A DNA stretch of 64,000 nucleotides from Flavobacterium bernardetii (GTDB taxonomy: Bacteria > Bacteroidota > Bacteroidia > Flavobacteriales > Flavobacteriaceae), in the NCBI RefSeq assembly GCF_011305415.1, contig NZ_JAANOQ010000007.1, forward strand, positions 80,449 through 144,448. The letters run 5' to 3'. Below, in pieces: positions 52,553 to 60,894 of the stretch (position 1 is the stretch's first letter; every line of letters begins with the position of its first letter). Below the pieces are notes generated by a model, which ran no database searches, had not been told where the DNA came from, and worked only from the letters and a program-made list of their open reading frames with translations. A program made the position numbers and the translations under genes.

Positions 52553-53314
52553 TTACTCAATTTCCACCAAAATCGGACAATGGTCTGAATGTTTGGCTTC
52601 TGGTAAAATTAAGGCTCTTTTTATATTATCTATCAATTGTTCCGTAACTAAACAGTAATCAATTCTCCAACCTTTATTATTATTTCTGGCATTGGCTCTA
52701 TAGCTCCACCATGTATAATTATGTGGTTCTTTATTTAAATGTCGGAACGTATCAACCATTCCAGTTTTCATAAATCCATCTAGCCAAGAACGTTCTTCTG
52801 GTAAAAATCCAGATGTTTTTACGTTACCTTTTGGATTATGAATATCAATTGCTTCGTGACAAATATTATAATCTCCACAAATTACTAAATGCGGGATCTC
52901 TGTTCTTAAATTCACTATATATTCTTGAATATCGTCCATGTATTTAAACTTATATCCCAATCTGTCATTATTCGTTCCAGATGGTAAATACATGCTCATT
53001 ACAGACAAATTATCATAATCTACTCGTAAATTTCTACCTTCAAAATCCATAGACTCCAACCCTGTTCCGAAAACCACATTTTTAGGTTCGGTTTTACATA
53101 AAATAGCTACCCCGCTATATCCTTTTTTCTGAGCTGAAAAATAATATTGATACGGATAACCTGCAGCAGTAATATCTTCTGTAGGAATTTGATCTTCAGT
53201 AGCCTTAATTTCTTGCAAACAAATTACATCTGGATTTGCGCTTTGTAACCATTCAATAAATCCTTTAGTTATTGCGGCTCTGATACCATTTACATTGTAG
53301 GAGATAATCTTCAT
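52553..53314 (-). CDS. xth: Exodeoxyribonuclease III
   Basis: Abasic-site endonuclease and 3'-5' exonuclease of base-excision repair. 253 residues from the ATG at 53314 (MKIISYNVNGIRAA); the upstream ATG at 53335 adds only SIRKNK-type residues and is less likely. Active-site motifs of the EEP fold: NVNGIRA (7-13), CLQEIKA (about 32-38, metal-binding Glu), GDYNICHE (about 141-148) and the final SDHCPILVEI with the catalytic D-H pair. Length is near the E. coli enzyme (268). Confidence 0.96.
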   Translation of the reverse strand: MKIISYNVNGIRAAITKGFIEWLQSANPDVICLQEIKATEDQIPTEDITAAGYPYQYYFSAQKKGYSGVAILCKTEPKNVVFGTGLESMDFEGRNLRVDYDNLSVMSMYLPSGTNNDRLGYKFKYMDDIQEYIVNLRTEIPHLVICGDYNICHEAIDIHNPKGNVKTSGFLPEERSWLDGFMKTGMVDTFRHLNKEPHNYTWWSYRANARNNNKGWRIDYCLVTEQLIDNIKRALILPEAKHSDHCPILVEIE

Positions 53315-53332
53315 TTTGTTTTTTCTAATACT

Positions 53333-53340
53333 CAAAAATA
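53333..53340 (-). promoter_or_regulatory. Possible -7 element for xth
   Basis: Minus strand TATTTTTG (TAnnTTTG), 18 bases before the ATG at 53314. No clear -33 TTG at 19-21 nt. Confidence 0.35.
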
Positions 53341-53463
53341 GAAAAAGTTTTCAATAAAACGGCTTATTGAACAAGTATTTTATAAATATTTTAGCAAACC
53401 CTACTTATTTTTAAATTGTTAGCAATTGTGTGTTTTTGATGGCACAAAATTCAATAGAATTGT

Positions 53464-53471
53464 TATCTTTG
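53464..53471 (+). promoter_or_regulatory. Probable -7 element for the acyltransferase gene
   Basis: TATCTTTG (TAnnTTTG), 24 bases before the ATG at 53496. A T-rich TTTTTG lies 25 nt upstream, slightly too far. Confidence 0.5.
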
Positions 53472-53495
53472 TTACTTGCTCAAAACACAAAATAG

Positions 53496-55301
53496 ATGGG
53501 ATTAGTTACTGCAAAAGAAGTAGCCAAAGCAATAAATACGGACAAATACGGAATTTTCGGAACATTTTCTGGGTGGTTACTCATGAAAGTACTTAAAATT
53601 TCCACACTTAATAAAATCTATAATCGAAATAAGCACTTAAGCGATTTGGAGTTTTTAAATGCGATTTTAGATGAATTTCAAATAAAATTTGAAATTCCGG
53701 AAGAAGATTTGAAACGTTTACCAAAAGACGGTGCTTATATTACCATTTCCAACCATCCTTTAGGTGGAATTGATGGTATTTTATTATTGAAATTAATGCT
53801 AGAACGCGAGCCGAATTTCAAAATAATTGCTAACTTTTTATTACACAGAATTGAACCGATGAAACCGTATATTATGCCGGTTAATCCGTTTGAAGATCAT
53901 AAAGATGCGAAATCTAGCGTTGTCGGAATCAAAGAAACATTACGTCATTTAAGTGACGGAAAACCATTAGGAATTTTCCCTGCTGGAGAAGTTTCAACTT
54001 ATAAAGACGGAAAATTAATTGTAGACAAACCTTGGGAAGAAGGCGCTTTGAAAATTATCAAAAAAGCAAAAGTTCCTGTTGTTCCGATTTATTTTCATGC
54101 ACAAAACAGCAAATTATTTTATCGTTTATCAAAACTGAATGATACGTTACGAACCGCAAAATTACCAAGCGAATTATTAACTCAAAAACACCGAGTAATT
54201 AAAGTTCGAATTGGTAAACCGATTTCTGTAAACGAGTTAAACGAACATGAAACTATCCCAGAATTTGGAGAATTTTTAAGAAAGAAAACTTACATGCTTT
54301 CTAAATCTTTTGAAGAAAAAGAAGAAGAAAACTTTAAATTAACTTTTCCGAAATTTACAAGTAGTCCAAAAGCGGCAAAACAAATTGTAAAACCTGCCAA
54401 TCACGAACAAATTATTGAAGAAATCAATTTCTTAAAGGAAGGTGATTATCAATTATTACAAAGTAAAAACTACAGAGTTTTCTTAGTGACCGCTGAAAAA
54501 ATTCCAAATATTTTACACGAAATTGGCCGTTTACGTGAAATTACATTTAGAGAAGTTGGCGAAGGAACTAACGAAGCGATTGACTTAGACAAATACGACC
54601 AATATTACCACCATATGTTTTTATGGGATGAAGACGCTCAAATGATTGCTGGTGCCTACAGAATGGGATTTGGTTCAAAAATATTTCCAAAATACGGTTT
54701 AGAAGGTTTCTATTTAAATGAACTTTTTAAATTCGAACCAGAATTAAACGACATGATGAGCCAATCTATTGAAATGGGTCGTGCTTTTATCATTTCGGAA
54801 TACCAACAAAAACCAATGCCTTTGTTTTTACTTTGGAAAGGAATTGTACATACGACTTTACATTATCCGGAACATAATTTTTTAATTGGTGGCGTGAGTA
54901 TTAGTAATCAGTTTTCAGAATTTTCTAAATCGTTAATGATTGAATTCATGAAGTCTAATTATTACGATCCGTATGTGGCGCAATATATCAAACCTAAAAA
55001 AGAATACAAGGTAAAACTAAAAGATGCTGATAAAGATTTCGTATTTAATGAAGCGGAAGCCGATTTAAATAAATTCGATAAAATTATTGATGAAATTGAA
55101 CCAGGCTCGTTACGTTTACCAGTTTTAATTAAGAAATACATCAAACAAAACGCTCGAGTGGTAGCTTTTAACGTAGATCCAATGTTCAACAATGCGATTG
55201 ACGGATTGATGTATATTAAAATTTCGGATATTCCTGAAAGTACAGTAAAACCAGTTATGGAAGAATTTCAAGCGGAATTAGAAAGAAAGCACAAAGGGTA
55301 A
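53496..55301 (+). CDS. Bifunctional acyltransferase, OlsF-type (PlsC-like plus GNAT-like)
   Basis: 601 residues, a fusion of two acyltransferases. The N-terminal part (about 75-290) is of the lysophospholipid acyltransferase type, with SNHPLGGIDG (H87) and FPAGEVST (161-168) in place of the PlsC NHxxxxD and FPEGTRS motifs. The C-terminal part (about 330-560) is GNAT/hemolysin-like (LREITFREVGEG, IEMGRAFI, LLWKGI). This layout is that of OlsF, which makes ornithine-type aminolipids by N- and then O-acylation in Serratia and Flavobacterium johnsoniae. The amino acid head group here is unproven: ornithine or glycine. Membrane-associated. Confidence 0.85.
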   Translation: MGLVTAKEVAKAINTDKYGIFGTFSGWLLMKVLKISTLNKIYNRNKHLSDLEFLNAILDEFQIKFEIPEEDLKRLPKDGAYITISNHPLGGIDGILLLKLMLEREPNFKIIANFLLHRIEPMKPYIMPVNPFEDHKDAKSSVVGIKETLRHLSDGKPLGIFPAGEVSTYKDGKLIVDKPWEEGALKIIKKAKVPVVPIYFHAQNSKLFYRLSKLNDTLRTAKLPSELLTQKHRVIKVRIGKPISVNELNEHETIPEFGEFLRKKTYMLSKSFEEKEEENFKLTFPKFTSSPKAAKQIVKPANHEQIIEEINFLKEGDYQLLQSKNYRVFLVTAEKIPNILHEIGRLREITFREVGEGTNEAIDLDKYDQYYHHMFLWDEDAQMIAGAYRMGFGSKIFPKYGLEGFYLNELFKFEPELNDMMSQSIEMGRAFIISEYQQKPMPLFLLWKGIVHTTLHYPEHNFLIGGVSISNQFSEFSKSLMIEFMKSNYYDPYVAQYIKPKKEYKVKLKDADKDFVFNEAEADLNKFDKIIDEIEPGSLRLPVLIKKYIKQNARVVAFNVDPMFNNAIDGLMYIKISDIPESTVKPVMEEFQAELERKHKG

Positions 55302-55370
55302 ATTTTTTTTTTTTGAATGTGAGATTTGGAGATTTAGAGACAAAGCGATTTGAGCAAATTATACGATATT

Positions 55371-55425
55371 CACTTTTACTTTTTACTTGGCTCTTTTTAC
55401 TTGGCTCTTTTTACTTGGCTCTTTC
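55371..55425. repeat. Heptad word array at the DUF2752 3' end
   Basis: ACTTGGCTCTTTTT (14 bases, two heptads) repeats at 55385, 55399 and 55413. It ends 5 bases from the stop codon of the minus-strand DUF2752 gene and shares words with 52483-52549. A T12 tract lies at 55303-55314 just after the acyltransferase stop. Confidence 0.85.
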
Positions 55426-55429
55426 TAAC

Positions 55430-55828
55430 TTACCTCCAAATAGATTCTTTTAAAATAGAATCCCACGAATTATTTTTTATAAAAAGTACAATTCTAATTA
55501 AATGATATACAATTAAAAGTGCGACAAAAACATACGTCCACTTTTTTTTGTTGAATGTATTTGCGAAAAACGGTTTCTTGTAATATAATTCAAAACTTAA
55601 TTTGATTAAGAAGTATATTGACAAAACCAATACTACTGGTCCAAACAAGTGAAAAGTGATGCTTTTAAGCAAATCTCCTTCGTATAAATACACTAAAGAT
55701 TTCGTAATTCCACAACCCGGACAAGGAAAACCGGTTAACATTTTAAACGGGCAAAATGATTGTTCGCTTTCTAAAGTTCCATTATTGGTTAGGAGTATAA
55801 AAAAAGGAATAATTAGCACGAGTAACAC
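55430..55828 (-). CDS. DUF2752 membrane protein
   Basis: 132 residues starting at GTG, with three predicted membrane helices (about 1-14, 48-70, 92-115). The family motif CPFKMLTGFPCPGCGITKSLVYL is at about residues 26-48, with C26, C36 and C39. DUF2752 is a widespread small membrane family without known function; cysteines suggest metal or redox binding. It lies 37 bases after the DUF4234-like gene and is probably co-transcribed. Confidence 0.85.
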   Translation of the reverse strand: MLLVLIIPFFILLTNNGTLESEQSFCPFKMLTGFPCPGCGITKSLVYLYEGDLLKSITFHLFGPVVLVLSIYFLIKLSFELYYKKPFFANTFNKKKWTYVFVALLIVYHLIRIVLFIKNNSWDSILKESIWR

Positions 55829-55865
55829 ACTAATTATCCCTATAATTCTATATTGAATAAATTTA

Positions 55866-56249
55866 TTAATTGTATAATTTATTTAATTCCGATTGTACAA
55901 TCATGGCAGCAATCATAGGAAAGAAAAATCCTAAAATTAATAATAAAACAGAGTCGTCTTTTTGTGGCTGACCTGTTAATTGGTAAATTCTTGGTAAACC
56001 ATCTCTACCAACTAACCAGTAAAAAAACAAGTTTAATCCACAACATCCTGTAATTAATGCAATTGTTGGCGACACTACTTCTTTTTCATTAGCGGCGTTA
56101 ATCACTTCTGCTGCTTTCACATTCCAGTAAATCAAATACAATCCACAGGTTAAAAATCCGAAAATAAGAACCATTACTGGATCTACTTTAAAAAAAGGAA
56201 GATTTGGTTTTTGCGTATTCCATTCTTCTTGTTTGGTAACTTCATGCAT
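55866..56249 (-). CDS. DUF4234-like small membrane protein
   Basis: 127 residues with three or four predicted membrane helices (about 25-45, 63-80, 102-120). VLIFGFLTCGLYLIYWNVKAAEVIN resembles DUF4234, in which the TxGLYxxYW motif is typical. It pairs with the DUF2752 gene, an association seen in flavobacteria (from memory). Function unknown. Confidence 0.72.
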   Translation of the reverse strand: MHEVTKQEEWNTQKPNLPFFKVDPVMVLIFGFLTCGLYLIYWNVKAAEVINAANEKEVVSPTIALITGCCGLNLFFYWLVGRDGLPRIYQLTGQPQKDDSVLLLILGFFFPMIAAMIVQSELNKLYN

Positions 56250-56297
56250 AATTTTATAGTTTTAGTTATCACATAAGTAGTTAATTCACAACTTTTG

Positions 56298-57251
56298 TTA
56301 CAGATATAAATTAATTATTTTATTTACAATAACTTGTGCTAGTTTTTCTTTGCTTTCAAATGTCCAACCTGCAATATGCGGTGTTAATAAAACATTATTG
56401 GCTTGTAATAAATAATCGAAAACTTCTGGTTTCTCGCCTTCAAATAAGGTTTCGAAAGATAATTTTTCGTATTCTAACACATCTAAACCAGCACCTAAAA
56501 CTTTTCCCGATTGCAATGCAGCAACTAAATCGGCTGTAACTACACTTTTTCCTCTTGCGGTATTGATTAACCAAAACGGTTTCGCAAATTGATTGATAAA
56601 TGAAGCATTTACCATTTTATCTGTTTCTGTTGTCCACGGAATATGCAAACTCAATACATCCGATTTTTGTTGTATTTCTTCTAGAGAAACTTGTTTCGCA
56701 TTTTCATCACCTACATTTGGCAAAATATCGTAACATAAAACTTCCACATCAAAACCTCTCAATTTTTTAGCGAAAGATTTTCCCATATTTCCGTAACCAA
56801 TAATCCCGATTGTTTTTCCATCTAATTCGGTTCCTCGATTACTTTCTCTGTTCCAATGCCCGGCTTTGACTTCTTTATCCGCGTGATTTAATTTATTAAA
56901 AAGCGACAAAATCATTCCTAAAGCGTGTTCGCCAACGGCGTTACAATTGCCTTCTGGTGCTGCAATAAGATTTATATTTTTACTTTCCGCATACTCACAA
57001 TCGATACTTTCTAAACCTGCACCAACTCGAGCGATAAATTTTAAGTTTTTAGCTTTATCGATAAAAGTTTTATCAATTTTAAAACGGCTTCTGATGACAA
57101 TTCCGTGGTAGTTTTCGATTTTATTTTCTACTTCTTCTTTTGTGGAAGTGAAATCAGCTTCGTTACTGAAACCAGTATTTTCTAATTGTTCCCAAAGTAA
57201 AGGATGATTAGAATCGATATGTAGAATTTTAACTTTTGACAAATCTGACAT
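56298..57251 (-). CDS. D-isomer-specific 2-hydroxyacid dehydrogenase
   Basis: 317-residue NAD-dependent oxidoreductase. The Rossmann dinucleotide motif GIIGYGNMGKS is at about 148-158; the catalytic arginine is in NTARGK (about 231-236), the glutamate in LDVLEYEKL (about 256-264) and the histidine in LLTPHIAGWT (about 291-300). Related to SerA-type phosphoglycerate dehydrogenases, but without the C-terminal ACT domain, so the exact substrate is not certain. A stand-alone gene facing a repeat-rich gap. Confidence 0.9.
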   Translation of the reverse strand: MSDLSKVKILHIDSNHPLLWEQLENTGFSNEADFTSTKEEVENKIENYHGIVIRSRFKIDKTFIDKAKNLKFIARVGAGLESIDCEYAESKNINLIAAPEGNCNAVGEHALGMILSLFNKLNHADKEVKAGHWNRESNRGTELDGKTIGIIGYGNMGKSFAKKLRGFDVEVLCYDILPNVGDENAKQVSLEEIQQKSDVLSLHIPWTTETDKMVNASFINQFAKPFWLINTARGKSVVTADLVAALQSGKVLGAGLDVLEYEKLSFETLFEGEKPEVFDYLLQANNVLLTPHIAGWTFESKEKLAQVIVNKIINLYL

Positions 57252-57285
57252 TATGTTGTGTTTTAAAATGGAAAGTTAGATTATT

Positions 57286-57355
57286 TCGCAGAGATTCGCA
57301 AAGATTCAGAGAAAAACGCGAAGATTTGAACACAGATTATCACAGATTTCACAAA
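57286..57355. repeat. CGCAAAG word array, period near 10
   Basis: Words CGCAGAGATT, CGCAAAGATT, CAGAGAAAAA, CGCGAAGATT and CACAGATTAT, CACAGATTTC follow each other, mostly at a 10-base period. No coding potential. Similar arrays are at 27878-27920 and 62200-62240. Confidence 0.75.
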
Positions 57356-57374
57356 TTGAAACTATGTAAAGTTT

Positions 57375-57460
57375 GCGTGAGATCCTTTCAGGATGACAAA
57401 CTAAGTGGTGAGTTTTAACTGAAAGAATAGTAGAGAATCTGAAACGAGTTCAGATTGACA
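57375..57460. repeat. Two small hairpin repeats ending in TGACA
   Basis: First: AGATCCTTTCAGGATGACA (57380-57398), stem ATCC/GGAT; its context TTGCGTGAG...CAAAC is shared with 15342-15370, where the stem is ACCC/GGGT. Second: AATCTGAA (57436-57443) with TTCAGATT (57449-57456), followed by GACA. Confidence 0.7.
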
Positions 57461-57468
57461 AAAAAATC

Positions 57469-58473
57469 TTACTGCCCAGTTAAAGCATTATCATAATTTG
57501 CGTACACTTCTTTTATTTGATTGAAGATATCAAATAATTCGTTGTGTCCGTCTGAAGTCACTAAGCGTTGTTTGTATTGTTTGAAGTCTTGAATACCTTT
57601 GAAGTAATTGGTATAATGACGACGCATTTCTACAATTCCAACGCGTTCACCTTTCCATTCCATAGACCAGATTAAGTGGTTTTGAGCTGCTTCTACTCTA
57701 TCTGCAACGGTTGGTGGCGCTAATTTTTCACCGGTTTTGAAATAGTGTTTGATTTCGTTGAAAATCCACGGATAACCAATCGCGGCACGACCAATCATCA
57801 TTCCGTCTAAACCAAATTTGTTTTTATATTCTAAGGCTTTTTCTGGAGAATCGATATCGCCATTTCCGAAAATTGGCATAGTGATTCTAGGATTGTTTTT
57901 GATGCGTTCGATATGTGTCCAATCCGAATGCCCTTTATACATTTGTGCACGCGTTCTGGCGTGAACGGTTAAAGCTTGCACACCGATATCTTGTAAACGT
58001 TCGGCAACTTCATCAATATTGATAGAAGCTTCATCCCAACCCAAACGGGTTTTTACAGTAACTGGAAGACTGGTTCCTTTGATAACGGCTTTCGTTAAAC
58101 GAACCATTAAATCAACGTCTTTCAAAACTCCAGCACCAGCGCCTTTACAAACGACTTTCTTTACGGGACAACCAAAATTAATATCTACCAAATCAGGTTG
58201 AACAGTGTCTACAATTTTTGCAGACATTTCCATGGCTTCTTCGTCTCCACCGAAAATTTGAATTCCGACAGGGCGTTCGTAATCGAAAATATCTAATTTC
58301 ATACGGCTTTTCATGGCGTCACGAATTAAACCTTCTGATGAAATAAATTCAGAATACATCAAATCGGCTCCGTGCATTTTACACAAACGGCGAAATGGCG
58401 GATCACTTACATCTTCCATTGGAGCAAGAAGTAAGGGATAATCGGGCAAAATGATGTTTCCTATTTTTGGCAT
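57469..58473 (-). CDS. dusB: tRNA-dihydrouridine synthase
   Basis: FMN-dependent enzyme that reduces uridines in the tRNA D-loop. 334 residues. The N-terminal MPKIGNIILPDYPLLLAPMEDVSD, SEFISSEGL near 44, and DINFGCPVKKVVCKGAGAG (about 96-114, with the active-site cysteine near 106) are Dus signatures; HARTRAQMYKG near 172 is the substrate loop. It fits the DusB branch, but Dus subgroups are hard to separate without an alignment, so the symbol is tentative. Its ATG is only 4 bases from a TAnnTTTG element. Confidence 0.92.
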   Translation of the reverse strand: MPKIGNIILPDYPLLLAPMEDVSDPPFRRLCKMHGADLMYSEFISSEGLIRDAMKSRMKLDIFDYERPVGIQIFGGDEEAMEMSAKIVDTVQPDLVDINFGCPVKKVVCKGAGAGVLKDVDLMVRLTKAVIKGTSLPVTVKTRLGWDEASINIDEVAERLQDIGVQALTVHARTRAQMYKGHSDWTHIERIKNNPRITMPIFGNGDIDSPEKALEYKNKFGLDGMMIGRAAIGYPWIFNEIKHYFKTGEKLAPPTVADRVEAAQNHLIWSMEWKGERVGIVEMRRHYTNYFKGIQDFKQYKQRLVTSDGHNELFDIFNQIKEVYANYDNALTGQ

Positions 58474-58477
58474 GGTG

Positions 58478-58485
58478 CAAAGATA
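58478..58485 (-). promoter_or_regulatory. Probable promoter of dus, very close to the ATG
   Basis: Minus strand TATCTTTG (TAnnTTTG) ends 4 bases before the ATG at 58473, the same spacing as at panD. If active, the transcript is leaderless or nearly so. The -33 region falls into a heptad array. Confidence 0.5.
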
Positions 58486-58490
58486 ATATA

Positions 58491-58513
58491 AAGTTGGAAG
58501 TTGGAAGTTGGAA
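58491..58513. repeat. AGTTGGA heptad array
   Basis: AGTTGGA repeats with 7-base period (three full words and the variant AGTTGGG), ending in a T9 tract. The AGTTGGG word is the same as in the insertion inside bioF. Confidence 0.85.
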
Positions 58514-58654
58514 GTTGGGATTTTTTTTTAAAACACCTAGTCACATAGATTTTTGGAAATCGCTTAGACGCTTCGCTTAAAATTAGAGCATATAGAAAAC
58601 TGCCGATTGAACGAATTTTGTAAAAAAGTCTTCTGAAAATGATAGTTGTAATCT
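58514..58654. other. Intergenic sequence, no gene seen
   Basis: Between the AGTTGGA array and the structured element; no open frame of note. It contains ATCGCTTAGACGCTTCGCTTAAAA-like sequence with short internal repeats (CGCTTAGACGCTTCGCTT, near 58561) but no clear hairpin or promoter. Confidence 0.5.
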
Positions 58655-58764
58655 AGCCCCGATAGTAGCGGCATCTTTTTTAAAATTGTTCCTTGAGCAC
58701 TTCGACTCCGCTCAGTATGACAGCTCAAGGAACAATTTTAAAAAAATATAGCGGATAGCGGGAC
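58655..58764. repeat. Structured intergenic element, copy 2
   Basis: AGCCCCGATAGTAGCGGCATC, then a perfect 23-bp inverted repeat (58676-58698 with 58723-58745) whose 24-nt loop is an ACTTCGACTCCGCTCAG-TATGACA hairpin word, then TATAGCGGATAGCGGGAC. The core order matches 26172-26265. The insertion of one repeat family (TGACA type) into the loop of another is directly visible. Confidence 0.75.
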
Positions 58765-58805
58765 GTTTAGTCTTTTGAAAACAAATGTGTTGCTTCTAAA
58801 AAAAA

Positions 58806-60071
58806 TTATCTAGGTGCTATCCAACTTTTTGGATTAAGAACTGTAGTATTTTGATTGATTACAAATTTTAATATTGAATTTCCTTTCGCGTTAGTTTTAA
58901 TTTTACCTAAAACTTGTTTGGCAGTTACTTTGTTTCCAACAGAAACCGAAACGCTACTTAAGTTACTATACGCTGTAAAGAAATCTCCGTGACGCACTAA
59001 CACCGTATAAGTGTTTGTAGTTTGAGATACTTGCACTCCTGAAACTTCTCCAGCAAAAACTGCCATCGCAGAAGAACCTGGATCTGTTGTGATGTCGATT
59101 CCACTATTATGAATGACGATATTTTTATAATCTGGATGCGGCACATCTCCGTAACCAGTTGAAACATACCCTTTGGCTACTGGCCACGGCAATCTACCCT
59201 TATTGGCTTTAAAACTGTCTGAAGATAATTTTCCTTCTGGTGTTAGTTCAATTTTCGTAGATGAAACTGGTGTGGTTTTTACAGGAGCTGTTGTTCCTGA
59301 TTTTTTCGCTGCTGCTTGTTGTTCTAATTTACGTTTTCTGTTTTCGGCAGCAATCGCATCGTTAATCATTTTTTTGATTTTCTTGTCGATACTTTTGCGT
59401 TCTTTATCCATTTTAGCAATTTCTGCTGCAATTTTTTTCTTGTCTTTTTGGATAAGTTTTGCGGTTTGTACTTTCTCTTCTTTTAATTTTTCGTGTTCCG
59501 CTTTGATTTTTGTTTTTTCAACAATCACCACTTCTTTTTCCTTTTTGTTGGTTTGCAATTCGTTAACTGCAACGCCTAATCGCGTTTGTTTGATTTTGAT
59601 TTCTTCTGCTTGACGTTTTCTGTAACCCGCGTATTGCTTCATATATTGCATACGTTTATACGCTTGCAAAAAACTATTAGAAGATAATACAAACATAATT
59701 CGGCTTTGTTCTGAACGACTTTTATACGATTTCACAATCATTTTCGCATAATCTTCCTTCATGATTTTCAAATCCTTATTTAACTTATTAATTTCTAATT
59801 GCGTTAAATAAATATTGTCATCTAAAATTCGAGCTTGTTTGGCGATTGTAGAAATGATTTTTTCGGAAATTTTAATCTGCGCTTCTTGTCCAGCAATTTC
59901 CTTTAAAACTGATTTTTCTTTCTTTTTTTCGTTTTGAAGTTTGGTTTTGGCTTCAGACAATTCTCTTTGTAATTGTTCTTTTCTTTGTTCCAACTTTTCT
60001 TTCTCGTCAATTTGCGCAGAAACAGACAAGGTGAAAAACACAACGAATAGGGTTAAAAGAAATTTGTTCAT
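58806..60071 (-). CDS. EnvC-like murein hydrolase activator (degenerate LytM)
   Basis: 421 residues with a signal peptide (MNKFLLTLFVVFFTLSVSAQ), a long coiled coil (about 21-255, LEQRKEQLQRELSEAKTKLQ onward) and a C-terminal LytM/M23 domain (about 290-420). Only HNSGID retains the metal-site H and D; the HxH of active M23 peptidases is missing (LKFVINQ at that position). That is the pattern of EnvC, which activates cell-division amidases rather than cutting peptidoglycan itself. It is the last gene of a three-gene unit with DUF4292 and a TPR protein. Confidence 0.9.
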   Translation of the reverse strand: MNKFLLTLFVVFFTLSVSAQIDEKEKLEQRKEQLQRELSEAKTKLQNEKKKEKSVLKEIAGQEAQIKISEKIISTIAKQARILDDNIYLTQLEINKLNKDLKIMKEDYAKMIVKSYKSRSEQSRIMFVLSSNSFLQAYKRMQYMKQYAGYRKRQAEEIKIKQTRLGVAVNELQTNKKEKEVVIVEKTKIKAEHEKLKEEKVQTAKLIQKDKKKIAAEIAKMDKERKSIDKKIKKMINDAIAAENRKRKLEQQAAAKKSGTTAPVKTTPVSSTKIELTPEGKLSSDSFKANKGRLPWPVAKGYVSTGYGDVPHPDYKNIVIHNSGIDITTDPGSSAMAVFAGEVSGVQVSQTTNTYTVLVRHGDFFTAYSNLSSVSVSVGNKVTAKQVLGKIKTNAKGNSILKFVINQNTTVLNPKSWIAPR

Positions 60072-60093
60072 GCTAGAATTTTTTTTTGCGAAA

Positions 60094-60894
60094 TTAATCT
60101 ATTTTTATTTGAGAATAACCATCTGGAATAGAATAAGGATACGATAATTCTTCATTAAACGTAATTTTTTTATATTCTACATCAATTTTTACCTGATCTT
60201 GCTGATTCGCTAAAATAGAAACGCCAATTGGCAAGAACATATTGTCTTGATTGAAAAAAGACGGATAATTTACCATCACGTTTCTGTTTTTAGAAATTTG
60301 ATTGATAAATTGTTTCTTTAGTAAATAATTTGCGGTTTCAAAACTGAATAATTTTTCGATATCTGTTTTGTTTTTCGACTTCAATTGAAATAAATTATCT
60401 GCAACTTCTGCAATAAAATCTTCTTTGGTTAAATTATCAATTGGTCTTCCTAATAATAAATTTTGAACTTTTTGAAAATCTAAATCGGTTCCCAGCATTT
60501 TGGATAGAATTGAATAATCGCCATCAAAATACGAGTTGTTTATTTTTTCATAATAACTTACACGTGTTGGTGTGATAAATGCTTTTGCCATAGGAATTCC
60601 GAAAAACTTAAGGTTAATCCAAATGATTTCATCTTTTTTAATTCTGATATCGGCATTTATGGAAATCGATTGTTTTTTGTCTTGATATTCCGCTGAAGAA
60701 CGTATGGAAGCCGTTTGAAAATTCAATGCATTTTCATAATGTTTTTGAATGATTTCTTTCGCTTTCGTATCTACAACTGCCTCTTGAGAAACGGTTTGTT
60801 CCGCAACTGTTTTTTTAGCTTTACATGCCATAATTGATACAGCTGTAAATAAATATATTACTAATTTTTTCATGTTATTTTTTAGATATAGCAT
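60094..60894 (-). CDS. DUF4292 lipoprotein
   Basis: 266 residues. A start at ATG 60879 (MKKLVIYLFTAVSIMAC) would give a clean lipoprotein signal with Cys; the annotated ORF adds five residues upstream. IKKDEIIWINLKFFGIPMAKAFITPTRVSYYEKINNSYFDG and the C-terminal beta region match DUF4292, a family with a LolA/LolB-like fold. It may help lipoproteins or lipids reach the outer membrane; this is inference. Its start overlaps the end of the TPR gene by 20 bases, 22 bases before the EnvC-like gene. Confidence 0.85.
   Translation of the reverse strand: MLYLKNNMKKLVIYLFTAVSIMACKAKKTVAEQTVSQEAVVDTKAKEIIQKHYENALNFQTASIRSSAEYQDKKQSISINADIRIKKDEIIWINLKFFGIPMAKAFITPTRVSYYEKINNSYFDGDYSILSKMLGTDLDFQKVQNLLLGRPIDNLTKEDFIAEVADNLFQLKSKNKTDIEKLFSFETANYLLKKQFINQISKNRNVMVNYPSFFNQDNMFLPIGVSILANQQDQVKIDVEYKKITFNEELSYPYSIPDGYSQIKID

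Noticed and set aside
58676..58745. 23-bp inverted repeat as terminator of the EnvC-like gene
   Set aside because: No T-run follows on the minus strand, and it is part of a repeat element; a terminator role is possible but not supported.
59173..59613. 146-codon plus-strand open frame inside the EnvC-like gene
   Set aside because: Antisense to a Lys/Glu-rich coiled coil, which yields a Phe/Leu/Ser-rich artefact.
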